Assembly: GCF_002127265.1 (NCBI RefSeq)
Contig: NZ_NFUU01000002.1
Location: 434,001 to 498,000, forward strand
Source: Hydrogenophaga sp. IBVHS1
GTDB lineage: Bacteria; Pseudomonadota; Gammaproteobacteria; Burkholderiales; Burkholderiaceae_C
Reading direction: 5' to 3'
Length of the DNA stretch: 64,000 bases
Positions 7,550 through 15,175 of this stretch are shown piece after piece. Within the stretch, counting starts at the first letter, position 1. Each line of letters begins with the position of its first letter. The notes below the pieces were generated by a model that was given only the letters and a program-made list of their open reading frames with translations, was not told the DNA's origin and searched no databases. Both the position numbers and the translations under genes were made by a program.

Positions 7550-9574
7550 TCAGAACTTGAAACCCACGTTCAGGTGGATGCGGAAGCGCTTAGTCTTCAG
7601 GCCGTAGGCCAGGTCCAGCTGGAGTGGGCCGACCGGGCTGTTGAAGCGGATGCCGGTGCCCACGCCCCACACGGGCTCAAGATCGCCCGCCTTGTTGGCC
7701 ACCGCACCGCCGTCGATGAAGACCACGTTCTCCCAGTTGGAGCGGTTGTCGCTGTTGAAGATCGGGCGCTGCCACTCGAGGCTCACCACCGCCTTGTAGC
7801 GGCCGGGGCCGATGGTGCCGTCGGGGCGCTGCACGCCGATGTCGCGAAGACCGTAGCCGCGCACGGAGTTGTCGCCGCCGGTGATGAAGAGCTGCGTGTC
7901 GGGGATGGGTGCGGCGTCGCGCGCGATCACGGCACCCCCTTCCACCCGCAGCGCCAGGCGGCCCAGCTGCGTGCGGCGAGAAGCCGTGCTCACTTCCCGG
8001 GCCTGGCCGGGCACCGGCGTGGCCACGGGCGCCAGACCGCCGAGTGGCCAGTAGGTGAGCCAGCGGGCCTGGGTGCGGCCGAAGGGCAGGCGCGTGGTGC
8101 CCAGCGTGTAGCCGGCGCCCAGCTCCACCGCCAGGCCGTAACCCCGCTGGGGAAAAATCAGGTCGTCGAAGCGCCGGCGCGTCCACGCGTAGTTGGCCGT
8201 GATGGAAGAGTCGGCGATCTCGGTGGCAGCATTGCGCGCCGCCTCGTTCACCACGCGTGCGCGGTCGTATTGAAGGTAATAGCTGCGGTCGTATTCCACC
8301 CCCAGCTGTGTCTGGCCCAACCGCATGCGCTGGCTGCTGGTCACCGTGGTGTCGTTGAGCTGTTTGGCGAGTTGCGCGCCCACAATCTTGCGCCAGCCGT
8401 CGCCGTCCGGCGGCGAGCTCCAGTCGGTGCTGGCCAGCTGGTCGATGCGCTCGAGCTGCAGCTTGCTCAGGGCGCGCCAGCCGATACCTGGCACGCTGTT
8501 GTGCGTGTGTTCGAGCGACAGGCGTGCGCCGTTGTCGGTGCTGCCCCCCACGCCGATCACCACCTTCTGCTTCTTGCTCTCGCGCAGTTGCACCATCACC
8601 GGCAAAGACTGGCCGTCGAGCGTGGGCTCCACGTAGACGAACACCGAGTCGTAGTAACCGCTTTCAGCAATGCGCCGCTGGGCGTCCTGCAGCTTCGCCA
8701 GGTCGTAGTCGCTGCCCGGGGTCAGGCCCGAGAGCCGGACCAGCCGCTCGGCGGTCGCCGCGTCGTAGCGCTCAGCGCCCTGCACCACCACGTCGCCAAT
8801 GCGCATGGCCTGGCCCGAATGGAGTTCGATGTAGAGGTTGGCGGTTCGCTGGGTGTTGTCGATGTCGGCCAGGCTGTTCTGGATGGTGCCAGACGGGTAG
8901 CGCTGCGCGATCAGGCGACGCAACGCGGCGGACTTGGTGCGGTCCCAATCGGCCTGCGAGAAGGGCAGGCCCTGGCTCAGCGCGGCCTCGCGCTGGATGT
9001 CGGCTCGCTGATCTGCGGCCTCCGGTGCGGTGGCAATGTCGCCCACGAAGGACACGTTGACGCTGCCGATCTGCGTCACCGGGCCCGGCTCGACCCGGAT
9101 CGTCACTGTGCCCAGCGGCACGGATGCTGCCGCGCCGTTTTGCGTGGCGGTGGTCTCGCCCAAACCGGGCGGGCCGGTCACTTCGATCACGGGGGTGAAA
9201 AACCCCAGCGTGGCCAGCAGCTCGCGCAAGTTGGCTGGCGCCTGCACCAGCAGGCGGCCCAGTTCGTTGGCGTCGAGGTTGCGTTGCTCGCGAAACCGCT
9301 GCAGCTCCATGTGGCGCAGCAGAAAATCGCGGATGGCATCGGGCGCCTGCACGTCGATCTCGAAGCGCGGGCCGGCCGGCGGGCGGGCCGCACGCGTGCG
9401 CCGCGTCTCTTCGCGGGAAGGCTCGTCATCGGCGGCGTCATCGCCTGTGGCCTCGGCCGGGGCGGCCACAGGCTCTGCCGGCGTTTGCGAAAGCGCCGGC
9501 AGCGGTGACAGAAGCAACCCGCAAAGCAGGTAGAAGCAGACCCGGCCAGCCCGGTCCGCATTGGCCAATTTCAT
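7550..9574 (-). CDS. tamA: Outer-membrane translocation and assembly protein TamA (BamA family)
   Basis: This 674-residue Omp85 protein has an N-terminal signal peptide (VCFYLLCGLLLSPLPALSQ), a Pro/Ala/Glu-rich linker, POTRA repeats over roughly residues 80-330, and a C-terminal 16-strand barrel. The barrel shows the conserved VRGYG of the Omp85 family, and the protein ends in Phe (VGFKF), the usual signal for insertion by the BAM complex. It partners TamB, encoded 7 bp downstream. Its start lies 7 bp past the end of the VWA gene, so the tam pair may be transcribed from the MoxR operon promoter as well as from its own. Confidence 0.95.
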   Translation of the reverse strand: MKLANADRAGRVCFYLLCGLLLSPLPALSQTPAEPVAAPAEATGDDAADDEPSREETRRTRAARPPAGPRFEIDVQAPDAIRDFLLRHMELQRFREQRNLDANELGRLLVQAPANLRELLATLGFFTPVIEVTGPPGLGETTATQNGAAASVPLGTVTIRVEPGPVTQIGSVNVSFVGDIATAPEAADQRADIQREAALSQGLPFSQADWDRTKSAALRRLIAQRYPSGTIQNSLADIDNTQRTANLYIELHSGQAMRIGDVVVQGAERYDAATAERLVRLSGLTPGSDYDLAKLQDAQRRIAESGYYDSVFVYVEPTLDGQSLPVMVQLRESKKQKVVIGVGGSTDNGARLSLEHTHNSVPGIGWRALSKLQLERIDQLASTDWSSPPDGDGWRKIVGAQLAKQLNDTTVTSSQRMRLGQTQLGVEYDRSYYLQYDRARVVNEAARNAATEIADSSITANYAWTRRRFDDLIFPQRGYGLAVELGAGYTLGTTRLPFGRTQARWLTYWPLGGLAPVATPVPGQAREVSTASRRTQLGRLALRVEGGAVIARDAAPIPDTQLFITGGDNSVRGYGLRDIGVQRPDGTIGPGRYKAVVSLEWQRPIFNSDNRSNWENVVFIDGGAVANKAGDLEPVWGVGTGIRFNSPVGPLQLDLAYGLKTKRFRIHLNVGFKF

Positions 9575-9581
9575 TCGGGGG

Positions 9582-10769
9582 TTATTTCGAGAGCAAACGC
9601 ATCGTGTCCTCCAGCCCCTTCAAGGTCAGCGGGTACATGCGCTGGCTCATGAGTTGCTGGATCACGCTGATGCTCTGTCGATACTGCCACACGCCCTGAG
9701 GTTCCGGATTGATCCAGGCGAACTTGGGAAAAGCGTGCGTGAGGCGCTGCAGCCACTCGGCGCCAGCTTCCTCGTTGTTGTATTCCACGCTGCCACCAGG
9801 TTGCAATATTTCGTAAGGACTCATCGTCGCATCGCCAACGAAGATCAGTTTGTAGTCCTTGTTGTACTTGCGGATGATGTCCAGCGTGGGAAACTTTTCC
9901 GCGTAGCGGCGGCGGTTGTTCTTCCACATGAAGTCGTAAACGCAGTTGTGGAAGTAATAGAACTCCAGGTGCTTGAACTCGCTCTTGACCGCCGAAAACA
10001 GCTCCTCCACGCGCTGAATGTGCTCGTCCATCGTGCCGCCCACGTCCATCAGCAGCAGCACCTTCACGTTGTTGTGCCGCTCCGGGATCATCTTGATGTC
10101 CAGGTAACCGGCGTTGGCGGCGGTGGCGCGGATGGTGTCGGGCAGGTCGAGCTCGAAGTCGTTGCCCTCGCGCGCGAACTTCCGCAGCCGGCGCAATGCC
10201 ACCTTGATGTTGCGCGTGCCGAGTTCCTGCGTGTCGTCGTAGTCGCGGTAGGCGCGCTGCTCCCACACCTTCACGCCACTCTTGTTGCCGCCTTTGCCGC
10301 CGATGCGCACACCTTGCGGGTTTTGCCCGCTGTTGCCGAATGGCGACGTGCCGCCGGTGCCGATCCACTTGCTGCCGCCCTCGTGGCGCTCCTTCTGCTC
10401 CTCCAGGCGCTTCTTCAGCGTCTCCATGAGCTCGTCCCAGTCCATCTTGGGCGCATTGGCTTTCTGCTCTTCCGAAAGGATGCGCTCCATCTCCTGGCGC
10501 AGCCAGTCGGCGGGAATGGGCTTGGTGAAGTCCGCGATCATCTCCACGCCCTTGAAGTAAGCAGCGAAGGCGCGATCGAACTTGTCGTAGTTTTTTTCGT
10601 CCTTCACCAGCGCGGTGCGCGCCAGGAAGTAGAAGTCATCCATGGAGCAGGCCTCGGGGTTGCGCGGCCCCACCACGTCGGCCTGCAGCGCTTCCAGCAG
10701 CATCAGGTATTCCTTGACCGAAACCGGCAACTTGGCCGAGCGCAGGGTGTAGAAGAAGTCGATCAGCAT
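9582..10769 (-). CDS. VWA-domain (CoxE-like) protein, MoxR partner
   Basis: The 395-residue protein belongs to the CoxE-like von Willebrand A family that pairs with MoxR ATPases. Residues 1-120 are the helical N-terminal region. A Gly/Asn/Ser-rich linker follows (about 132-165), then the VWA fold with MDVGGTMDEH at residues 241-250. The metal site therefore reads DxGGT instead of the classic DxSxS, a change often seen in this subfamily. MoxR/VWA pairs act as chaperones that insert metals or cofactors or remodel complexes; the client here is unknown. It lies 25 bp after the GNAT gene and 7 bp before tamA, all on the minus strand. Confidence 0.88.
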   Translation of the reverse strand: MLIDFFYTLRSAKLPVSVKEYLMLLEALQADVVGPRNPEACSMDDFYFLARTALVKDEKNYDKFDRAFAAYFKGVEMIADFTKPIPADWLRQEMERILSEEQKANAPKMDWDELMETLKKRLEEQKERHEGGSKWIGTGGTSPFGNSGQNPQGVRIGGKGGNKSGVKVWEQRAYRDYDDTQELGTRNIKVALRRLRKFAREGNDFELDLPDTIRATAANAGYLDIKMIPERHNNVKVLLLMDVGGTMDEHIQRVEELFSAVKSEFKHLEFYYFHNCVYDFMWKNNRRRYAEKFPTLDIIRKYNKDYKLIFVGDATMSPYEILQPGGSVEYNNEEAGAEWLQRLTHAFPKFAWINPEPQGVWQYRQSISVIQQLMSQRMYPLTLKGLEDTMRLLSK

Positions 10770-10794
10770 GGTGCGATCTCCTTGAGGCAGTTGA

Positions 10795-11397
10795 TCAAGC
10801 CCGGGGCTTGTTGAGTTGCCAGCGCAGGTGGGCTTTCACCGTGGGCCACTCGCTGGCGATGATGCTGAACACCACCGTGTCGCGCAGCGTGCCGTTGGGG
10901 CTGATCTGGTGGTTGCGCAGCACGCCGTCCTGCTTGGCGCCCAGGCGGGCAATGGCTTCACGGCTGTCGAAATTGAACCAGTGCGTGCGGAACTCAACAG
11001 CCACGCAGTCCAGTTTTTCGAACGCGTGCTTGAGCAAAATCAGCTTGGCTTCGGTGTTCAGGCCGGTGCGCTGAACGCTGCGGCTGTACCAGGTGTGGCC
11101 GATCTCCAGGCGGCGATTCTTCGCGTCCACATTGAAGTAGCGCGTGGACCCGACCATCTTTCCATCCGCCTTGCGGCGCACCACGAAGGGCATGGCGCCC
11201 AGTTCGTCGCGCATGCGCATGGCCGCGTCCATGTAGCCCATCACGGCGTCGGGCGTGGCCACGCCGGTGTACCAGAGGTTCCAGAGCTCGCCATCTTTCG
11301 CCGCGTCCAGCAACTCGTCAGCATGGCGGCGCTCCATGGGCTCGAGCACCACCCAGTTGCGCCCGGTCAGGGTGACGGGTTCGATGAAACGACTCAT
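10795..11397 (-). CDS. GNAT acetyltransferase (RimJ/RimL type)
   Basis: The 200-residue protein resembles RimJ/RimL-type N-acetyltransferases: an N-terminal ERRHADELLDAA region, a central FVVRRKADGKMVGSTRYF strand pair, LEIGHTWYS and the acetyl-CoA helix GLNTEAKLILLKHAFE. The start ATG overlaps the MoxR stop codon (ATGA), so it is translated with the ATPase. Proteins of this group acetylate N-termini, antibiotics or small amines; the substrate cannot be told. Its place inside a MoxR-VWA operon suggests it might act on the same client, though it could be a passenger gene. Confidence 0.85.
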   Translation of the reverse strand: MSRFIEPVTLTGRNWVVLEPMERRHADELLDAAKDGELWNLWYTGVATPDAVMGYMDAAMRMRDELGAMPFVVRRKADGKMVGSTRYFNVDAKNRRLEIGHTWYSRSVQRTGLNTEAKLILLKHAFEKLDCVAVEFRTHWFNFDSREAIARLGAKQDGVLRNHQISPNGTLRDTVVFSIIASEWPTVKAHLRWQLNKPRA

Positions 11398-12236
11398 CGG
11401 TTTCTCTGGTTCATGAACACCAGCTTCTCGAACAGCGTGGTGTCCTGCTCATTCTTGAGCAGCGCGCCCACCAGCGGCGGCACGCTGACCTTGCTGTCGG
11501 CGCTCTGCAGGGCTTCCAGCGGAATGTCTTCAGCCATCAGCAGCTTGAGCCAGTCCAGCAACTCCGAGGTGCTGGGCTTCTTTTTGAGGCCGGGCAGGTT
11601 GCGCACGTCGTAGAAGGTTTTCATGGCCGCAGCCAGCAGTTCCTTCTTCAAGTTGGGGAAGTGCACGTCCACGATGCGCTGCATGGTCTCGGCATCGGGG
11701 AACTTGATGTAGTGGAAGAAGCAGCGGCGCAGGAAAGCGTCCGGCAGCTCCTTTTCGTTGTTGGAGGTGATGAACACCAGCGGGCGGTGCTTCGCACGGA
11801 TCAACTCGTGCGTTTCGTAGCAGTAGAACTCCATGCGGTCGAGCTCGCGCAGCAGGTCGTTCGGGAATTCGATGTCTGCCTTGTCGATCTCGTCGATCAG
11901 CAGGGCGACCGGCTCATCGGCCGTGAAGGCTTGCCAGAGCACGCCCTTGACGATGTAGTTGTGAATGTCTTTCACGCGCTCGTCGCCCAGCTGCGAATCG
12001 CGCAGGCGGCTGACGGCGTCGTATTCGTACAGGCCTTGCTGCGCCTTGGTGGTGCTCTTGATGTGCCACTGCAGCAAAGGCAACTTCAGCGCCTGCGCCA
12101 CTTCTTCCGCCAGCATGGTCTTGCCCGTGCCCGGCTCACCCTTGACGAGCAGCGGGCGCTGCAGGGTGATGGCGGCGTTCACCGCCAGCATCAGGTCCTG
12201 GGTGGCGACGTAGTTCTCGGAGCCTTTGAATTTCAT
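11394..12236 (-). CDS. MoxR-family AAA+ ATPase
   Basis: The 280-residue protein carries Walker A GEPGTGKT at residues 33-40 and Walker B LLIDEID at 112-118, then the sensor region FITSNNEKELPDAFLRRC with an arginine finger. Size and motifs fit the MoxR branch of AAA+ proteins, which form hexamers in the cytoplasm and act with a VWA protein as a chaperone. The partner VWA gene is two genes downstream. The gene begins the minus-strand run that ends in tamB; the gap to the divergent cytochrome c4 gene (103 bp) must hold both promoters. Confidence 0.93.
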   Translation of the reverse strand: MKFKGSENYVATQDLMLAVNAAITLQRPLLVKGEPGTGKTMLAEEVAQALKLPLLQWHIKSTTKAQQGLYEYDAVSRLRDSQLGDERVKDIHNYIVKGVLWQAFTADEPVALLIDEIDKADIEFPNDLLRELDRMEFYCYETHELIRAKHRPLVFITSNNEKELPDAFLRRCFFHYIKFPDAETMQRIVDVHFPNLKKELLAAAMKTFYDVRNLPGLKKKPSTSELLDWLKLLMAEDIPLEALQSADSKVSVPPLVGALLKNEQDTTLFEKLVFMNQRNR

Positions 12237-12339
12237 GGAAGCGCTTCGTGCAAGGGTTGGGGGGTAGGGTGGCGTTCGACCAGTCTATATAATCAGCGGT
12301 TGATTTTTCATCAGCCGTCCCTTTCATTGTGCTTGCAAA

Positions 12340-13008
12340 ATGATCCAAACGTTGTCCACGATCGCCCGTAACCTTGTCGCCGCTGCGACGTTTTCCGTGG
12401 TGGCCATCTCCGCCCAGGCCCAGGGCGCAACGGGCGATGTGCAGGCCGGCCAGAAAAAGGCCGAAATGTGCATCGGCTGCCATGGCATCCAGGGCTACCA
12501 GAACAGCTTCCCCGAAATCCACAAGGTGCCCAAGATTTCTGGCCAGTCGGGCGTGTACATTTTCTCCGCGCTGAACGCCTACAAGAAGGGCGATCGCAAG
12601 CACCCCACCATGCGCGGCATTGCCGCCTCGCTGAGCGAGCAGGACATGGCCGACCTGGCCGCCTTCTACGCGTCGCATGCCGACAAGACCGCGCCTGAAA
12701 CGCCGAAGACGGCCAGCACGACCGCAGCGGCGCTGGTGGCCAAGGGCGCTTGCGCTTCGTGCCACGGCGCCAACTTCAGCAAGCCCATCGACCCCAGCTA
12801 CCCCAAGATCGGTGGCCAGCACGCCGACTATCTGTTCTTCGCACTCAAGGCCTACACAGTTGAAGGCAACAACGTGATCGGCCGCTCCAACGGCATCATG
12901 GCCGGCATCGCCAAGCAGTACACGCCCGCCGAGATGCGCGAAATCGCCAAGTACATGGCCTCGGTCGAAGGCGAACTCAAAGTCGTTCCGCAGCCGCGCT
13001 TCAAGTAA
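12340..13008 (+). CDS. Dihaem cytochrome c4
   Basis: The 222-residue precursor has a signal peptide ending near SAQAQ (about residue 26) and two class I cytochrome c domains. The haem sites are CIGCH at residues 44-48 and CASCH at 138-142, each with a following Met ligand region (HPTMRGI and NGIMAGI). Cytochrome c4 carries electrons in the periplasm, typically from the bc1 complex to terminal oxidases, so it can feed the aa3 oxidase encoded at 37-42 kb. A TATAAT sequence lies at 12288-12293, but no good -35 box is seen. A strong terminator follows the gene. Confidence 0.93.
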   Translation: MIQTLSTIARNLVAAATFSVVAISAQAQGATGDVQAGQKKAEMCIGCHGIQGYQNSFPEIHKVPKISGQSGVYIFSALNAYKKGDRKHPTMRGIAASLSEQDMADLAAFYASHADKTAPETPKTASTTAAALVAKGACASCHGANFSKPIDPSYPKIGGQHADYLFFALKAYTVEGNNVIGRSNGIMAGIAKQYTPAEMREIAKYMASVEGELKVVPQPRFK

Positions 13009-13025
13009 GCCGGGCTCCACCCGAT

Positions 13026-13054
13026 CAAAAGCCGCTCTGTGAGCGGCTTTTTTT
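13026..13054 (+). terminator. Rho-independent terminator after cytochrome c4
   Basis: AAAGCCGCTC-TGT-GAGCGGCTTT is a perfect hairpin followed by a run of T, 17 bases after the stop codon. It ends the cytochrome c4 message just before the convergent DUF1841 gene. Confidence 0.93.
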
Positions 13055-13057
13055 GTT

Positions 13058-13492
13058 TCAGTCGCGGGTTGCTCGCTGCCGCACCGCCTCGATGTAGGCC
13101 TGCCCATCGGGCGGCCGCCCGGCGCGCTGGCTCTCCCACAGCATGGTGCCCAGGCACTCCATCACCTCGTGGTGCGCCGCATGCAGGTCGCCGCGCCGCG
13201 CCGCCAGCAGCTCCACCGCCTGCCGGATGCCGGGTGGCTGGTCAATGCTGCACTGCTCGCTGATCGACAGGTGCATCGACAGGTGCAGGAAGGGGTTGTC
13301 GCGCGCCGGGTCGGCCTCACCCAGCCGTGCGAGCGCGGCATCCACATCGGACAGTTCGGCGTGGTGCTCGGGATGCTCCGCGATCCACTGCGCCGCCAGG
13401 GTCTCGATGGCTTCCATCGGCTCATTGCTGCGGGATTTGTCGTAGACCGCGCAATAGAAGCGCCTGACGTCGGCTTGTGAGGGATTGAACAT
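13058..13492 (-). CDS. DUF1841 family protein
   Basis: This 144-residue cytoplasmic protein begins MFNPSQADVRRFYCAVYD, the usual opening of the DUF1841 family found in beta- and gammaproteobacteria. A central His-rich stretch follows (NPFLHLSMHLSISEQ), then LAARRGDLHAAHHEVMECLG. No biochemical role is established for the family. I chose the ATG at 13492 because it gives the family start. An ATG at 13531 in frame adds 13 residues and overlaps the IclR stop codon (ATGA), so translational coupling from IclR is possible. Confidence 0.85.
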   Translation of the reverse strand: MFNPSQADVRRFYCAVYDKSRSNEPMEAIETLAAQWIAEHPEHHAELSDVDAALARLGEADPARDNPFLHLSMHLSISEQCSIDQPPGIRQAVELLAARRGDLHAAHHEVMECLGTMLWESQRAGRPPDGQAYIEAVRQRATRD

Positions 13493-13527
13493 GGTTTTTA
13501 GCGTAGCACGCACCAGCGAGCCGATCG

Positions 13528-14289
13528 TCATTCCCCGCTGACGACCAGCTCGCTGATTTCAGCCGCAGCGGCGCGGGTCACGCGGATCACGCGCGCCAGC
13601 TCGGCATCGCTCACCCGGCGCAGCGGCATGATCGTGGTTAGGCTGCCTTCCACTTCGCCTCCCGGGCGCAGGATGGGCACGCCGATGCCCATCAACTCGG
13701 GATCGATCTCGCCGAGCCCCATGTAGTGGCCCTGGCTGCGGATGGCCTTGAGCTTCTGGCGAAAGTCGATCCAGTTGTCGCCCAGGCCGGCTTCGCGGAT
13801 CTCGTGCGCGTGCAGCAGCATCAGGTTGCGCAGCCGGCTTTCGGGCAGCCAGGCCAGGATGGCGCGTGAGGGCGAGCCACGGAACAGCGGAAAAGGCCGG
13901 CCGCGTTCCATGCTGGAGCGGATGCGCGGATCGACGCGCTCCTGGTGGATGCACAGCACCTCTGAGGCAAAGTAGGTGCACAGCAGTTGCGCGCTGCCCA
14001 GCTCCGCGCAGGCCCGCTGCATTACCGGTGGGCCGTGGTGAGACAACGGGTCTGACAGGCGGATCTGCCGGTCCAGCACCACGAAGCGTGGGCCCAGCCG
14101 GTAGCGGCTCTCGCCGGCGGGGGCCAGCAGACCCGCGTTCATCAACGCCTTGATGTAGCGGTACTGCGTCGCGCGCGAGACGCCCATGACCTCGCCGATG
14201 CGGTCTGCCGTCCACTGCGGCTGCTCGGGCGTGAACAGGTCAATGACGCGGAGCAGCCGATCCAGGCTGCTGGGCGGCGCAGCGCTCAA
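13528..14289 (-). CDS. IclR-family transcriptional regulator
   Basis: The 253-residue protein has an N-terminal winged helix-turn-helix (about residues 8-70, with GEVMGVSRATQYRYIKAL as the recognition part) and a C-terminal IclR effector-binding domain. The start is TTG, overlapping the stop of the NIPSNAP gene; no in-frame ATG lies upstream of the DNA-binding domain. IclR proteins usually control aromatic or carboxylic acid catabolism next to their own gene. Here the divergent cupin-led operon is the obvious target, with the palindrome at 14709-14723 as a possible site. Confidence 0.9.
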   Translation of the reverse strand: MSAAPPSSLDRLLRVIDLFTPEQPQWTADRIGEVMGVSRATQYRYIKALMNAGLLAPAGESRYRLGPRFVVLDRQIRLSDPLSHHGPPVMQRACAELGSAQLLCTYFASEVLCIHQERVDPRIRSSMERGRPFPLFRGSPSRAILAWLPESRLRNLMLLHAHEIREAGLGDNWIDFRQKLKAIRSQGHYMGLGEIDPELMGIGVPILRPGGEVEGSLTTIMPLRRVSDAELARVIRVTRAAAAEISELVVSGE

Positions 14290-14591
14290 AGCAGCTGGTT
14301 CATGAGCCGGTTGCTCATGGACTTGATCATCGGGCGCACCTCGGCCAGGTAGCTCTGCCAGCCTGTCTCGGCGGCGAGTTCCGCGCGACGCTTCATCCGC
14401 TCCTCGAACGACTCGTAGCGCCAGATGCTGACGATGGCGTTGAGCTCACCGACTTCCGTGGCGTAGTAGCCCACCAGCCCGCCGAGGATTCGTGTCTGCA
14501 GTTCCATGCCGCCGCTGCGGCGGTAGGCCGCCATGAAATCGGCGGGAGACGAAGTGGCGTGAAGCACATAACAGCGTTCTTCGATCAGCAT
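14286..14591 (-). CDS. NIPSNAP-family protein
   Basis: The 101-residue protein begins MLIEERCYVLHATSSPADFMAAY and has the ferredoxin-like dimeric alpha/beta barrel pattern of NIPSNAP proteins (GLVGYYATEVGELNAIVSIWRYESFEER). Bacterial members sit in catabolic clusters and resemble small monooxygenases or isomerases, but no reaction is proven for most. It is the first gene of a two-gene operon with the IclR regulator, divergent from the cupin-led operon. It may therefore handle an intermediate or the inducer (inference). Confidence 0.85.
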   Translation of the reverse strand: MLIEERCYVLHATSSPADFMAAYRRSGGMELQTRILGGLVGYYATEVGELNAIVSIWRYESFEERMKRRAELAAETGWQSYLAEVRPMIKSMSNRLMNQLL

Positions 14592-14708
14592 GTCTTTTCT
14601 CTTCTGTTTGGTTGGGTTCGTATCTTAAGAGTGATAACCGGTGCAAAGAATCTACCAGCAAAATTCGCACAAAAATCTCGTAATAAGAGACCGTAAGTCG
14701 GAATGTGC

Positions 14709-14723
14709 TTGTTAAACTAACAA
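14709..14723. promoter_or_regulatory. Palindrome, candidate IclR operator
   Basis: TTGTTA-AAC-TAACAA is a perfect 6-bp inverted repeat with a 3-base centre, placed between the divergent NIPSNAP-IclR and cupin operons. Its left half (TTGTTA) could be the -35 box of the cupin promoter, with TTAAAA at 14731-14736 as a -10 after 16 bases. A regulator bound here would block RNA polymerase. Binding by the neighbouring IclR protein is an inference. Confidence 0.45.
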
Positions 14724-14773
14724 ACGTAAGTTAAAAATGTGCCCCTGACGCAGACCCCAGGAGACAACAAGCC

Positions 14774-15175
14774 ATGAACGCCACCACGCCCTTCCACCCG
14801 CAGCACGACCAGCTCGGCGATGACGAGTCGCGCTATGTGGATGTGCAGAGCATTCCCTGGAAGCCCACGCCCACGCCCGGCATCGACATGAAGGTGTTGA
14901 TGCAGGACGAGAGCAGTGGCTTGCTGACGGCGCTGTTTCGCTGGCAGCCGGGCACGCAGCTGCCACTGCACGAGCACGTGGAGATCGAGCAGACCTATGT
15001 GCTCTCGGGCAGCATCGTGGACGACGAAGGTGAAGTGCGCGAAGGCGACTACGTGTGGCGCCCCAAGGGCAACCGGCATCTGGCGCGTTCGCCCAACGGC
15101 GCGCTGGTGATTTCTTTTTTCCTCAAGCCCAACAAGTTTCTGGAAGGCGAGTTCGCCGGCAAGGAACTGAAATGA
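14774..15175 (+). CDS. Cupin-domain protein
   Basis: The 133-residue protein is a single small beta-barrel of the cupin type. Motif 1 is seen in GTQLPLHEHVEIEQTYVLSG with two His and a Glu as metal ligands, and motif 2 in GDYVWRPKGNRHLARSPNG with a further His. The layout resembles the ChrR-like cupins and 2,4'-dihydroxyacetophenone dioxygenase, so it may be an iron-dependent dioxygenase or a metal sensor. The ATG has AGGAGA about 9 bases upstream. It overlaps the next gene by 4 bp and opens the catabolic operon that runs to about 28.9 kb. Confidence 0.85.
   Translation: MNATTPFHPQHDQLGDDESRYVDVQSIPWKPTPTPGIDMKVLMQDESSGLLTALFRWQPGTQLPLHEHVEIEQTYVLSGSIVDDEGEVREGDYVWRPKGNRHLARSPNGALVISFFLKPNKFLEGEFAGKELK

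Noticed and set aside
12296..12316. TTGAT...ATCA before cytochrome c4 as an FNR box
   Set aside because: The spacer is five bases and the last base does not match, unlike the true site before coxB.
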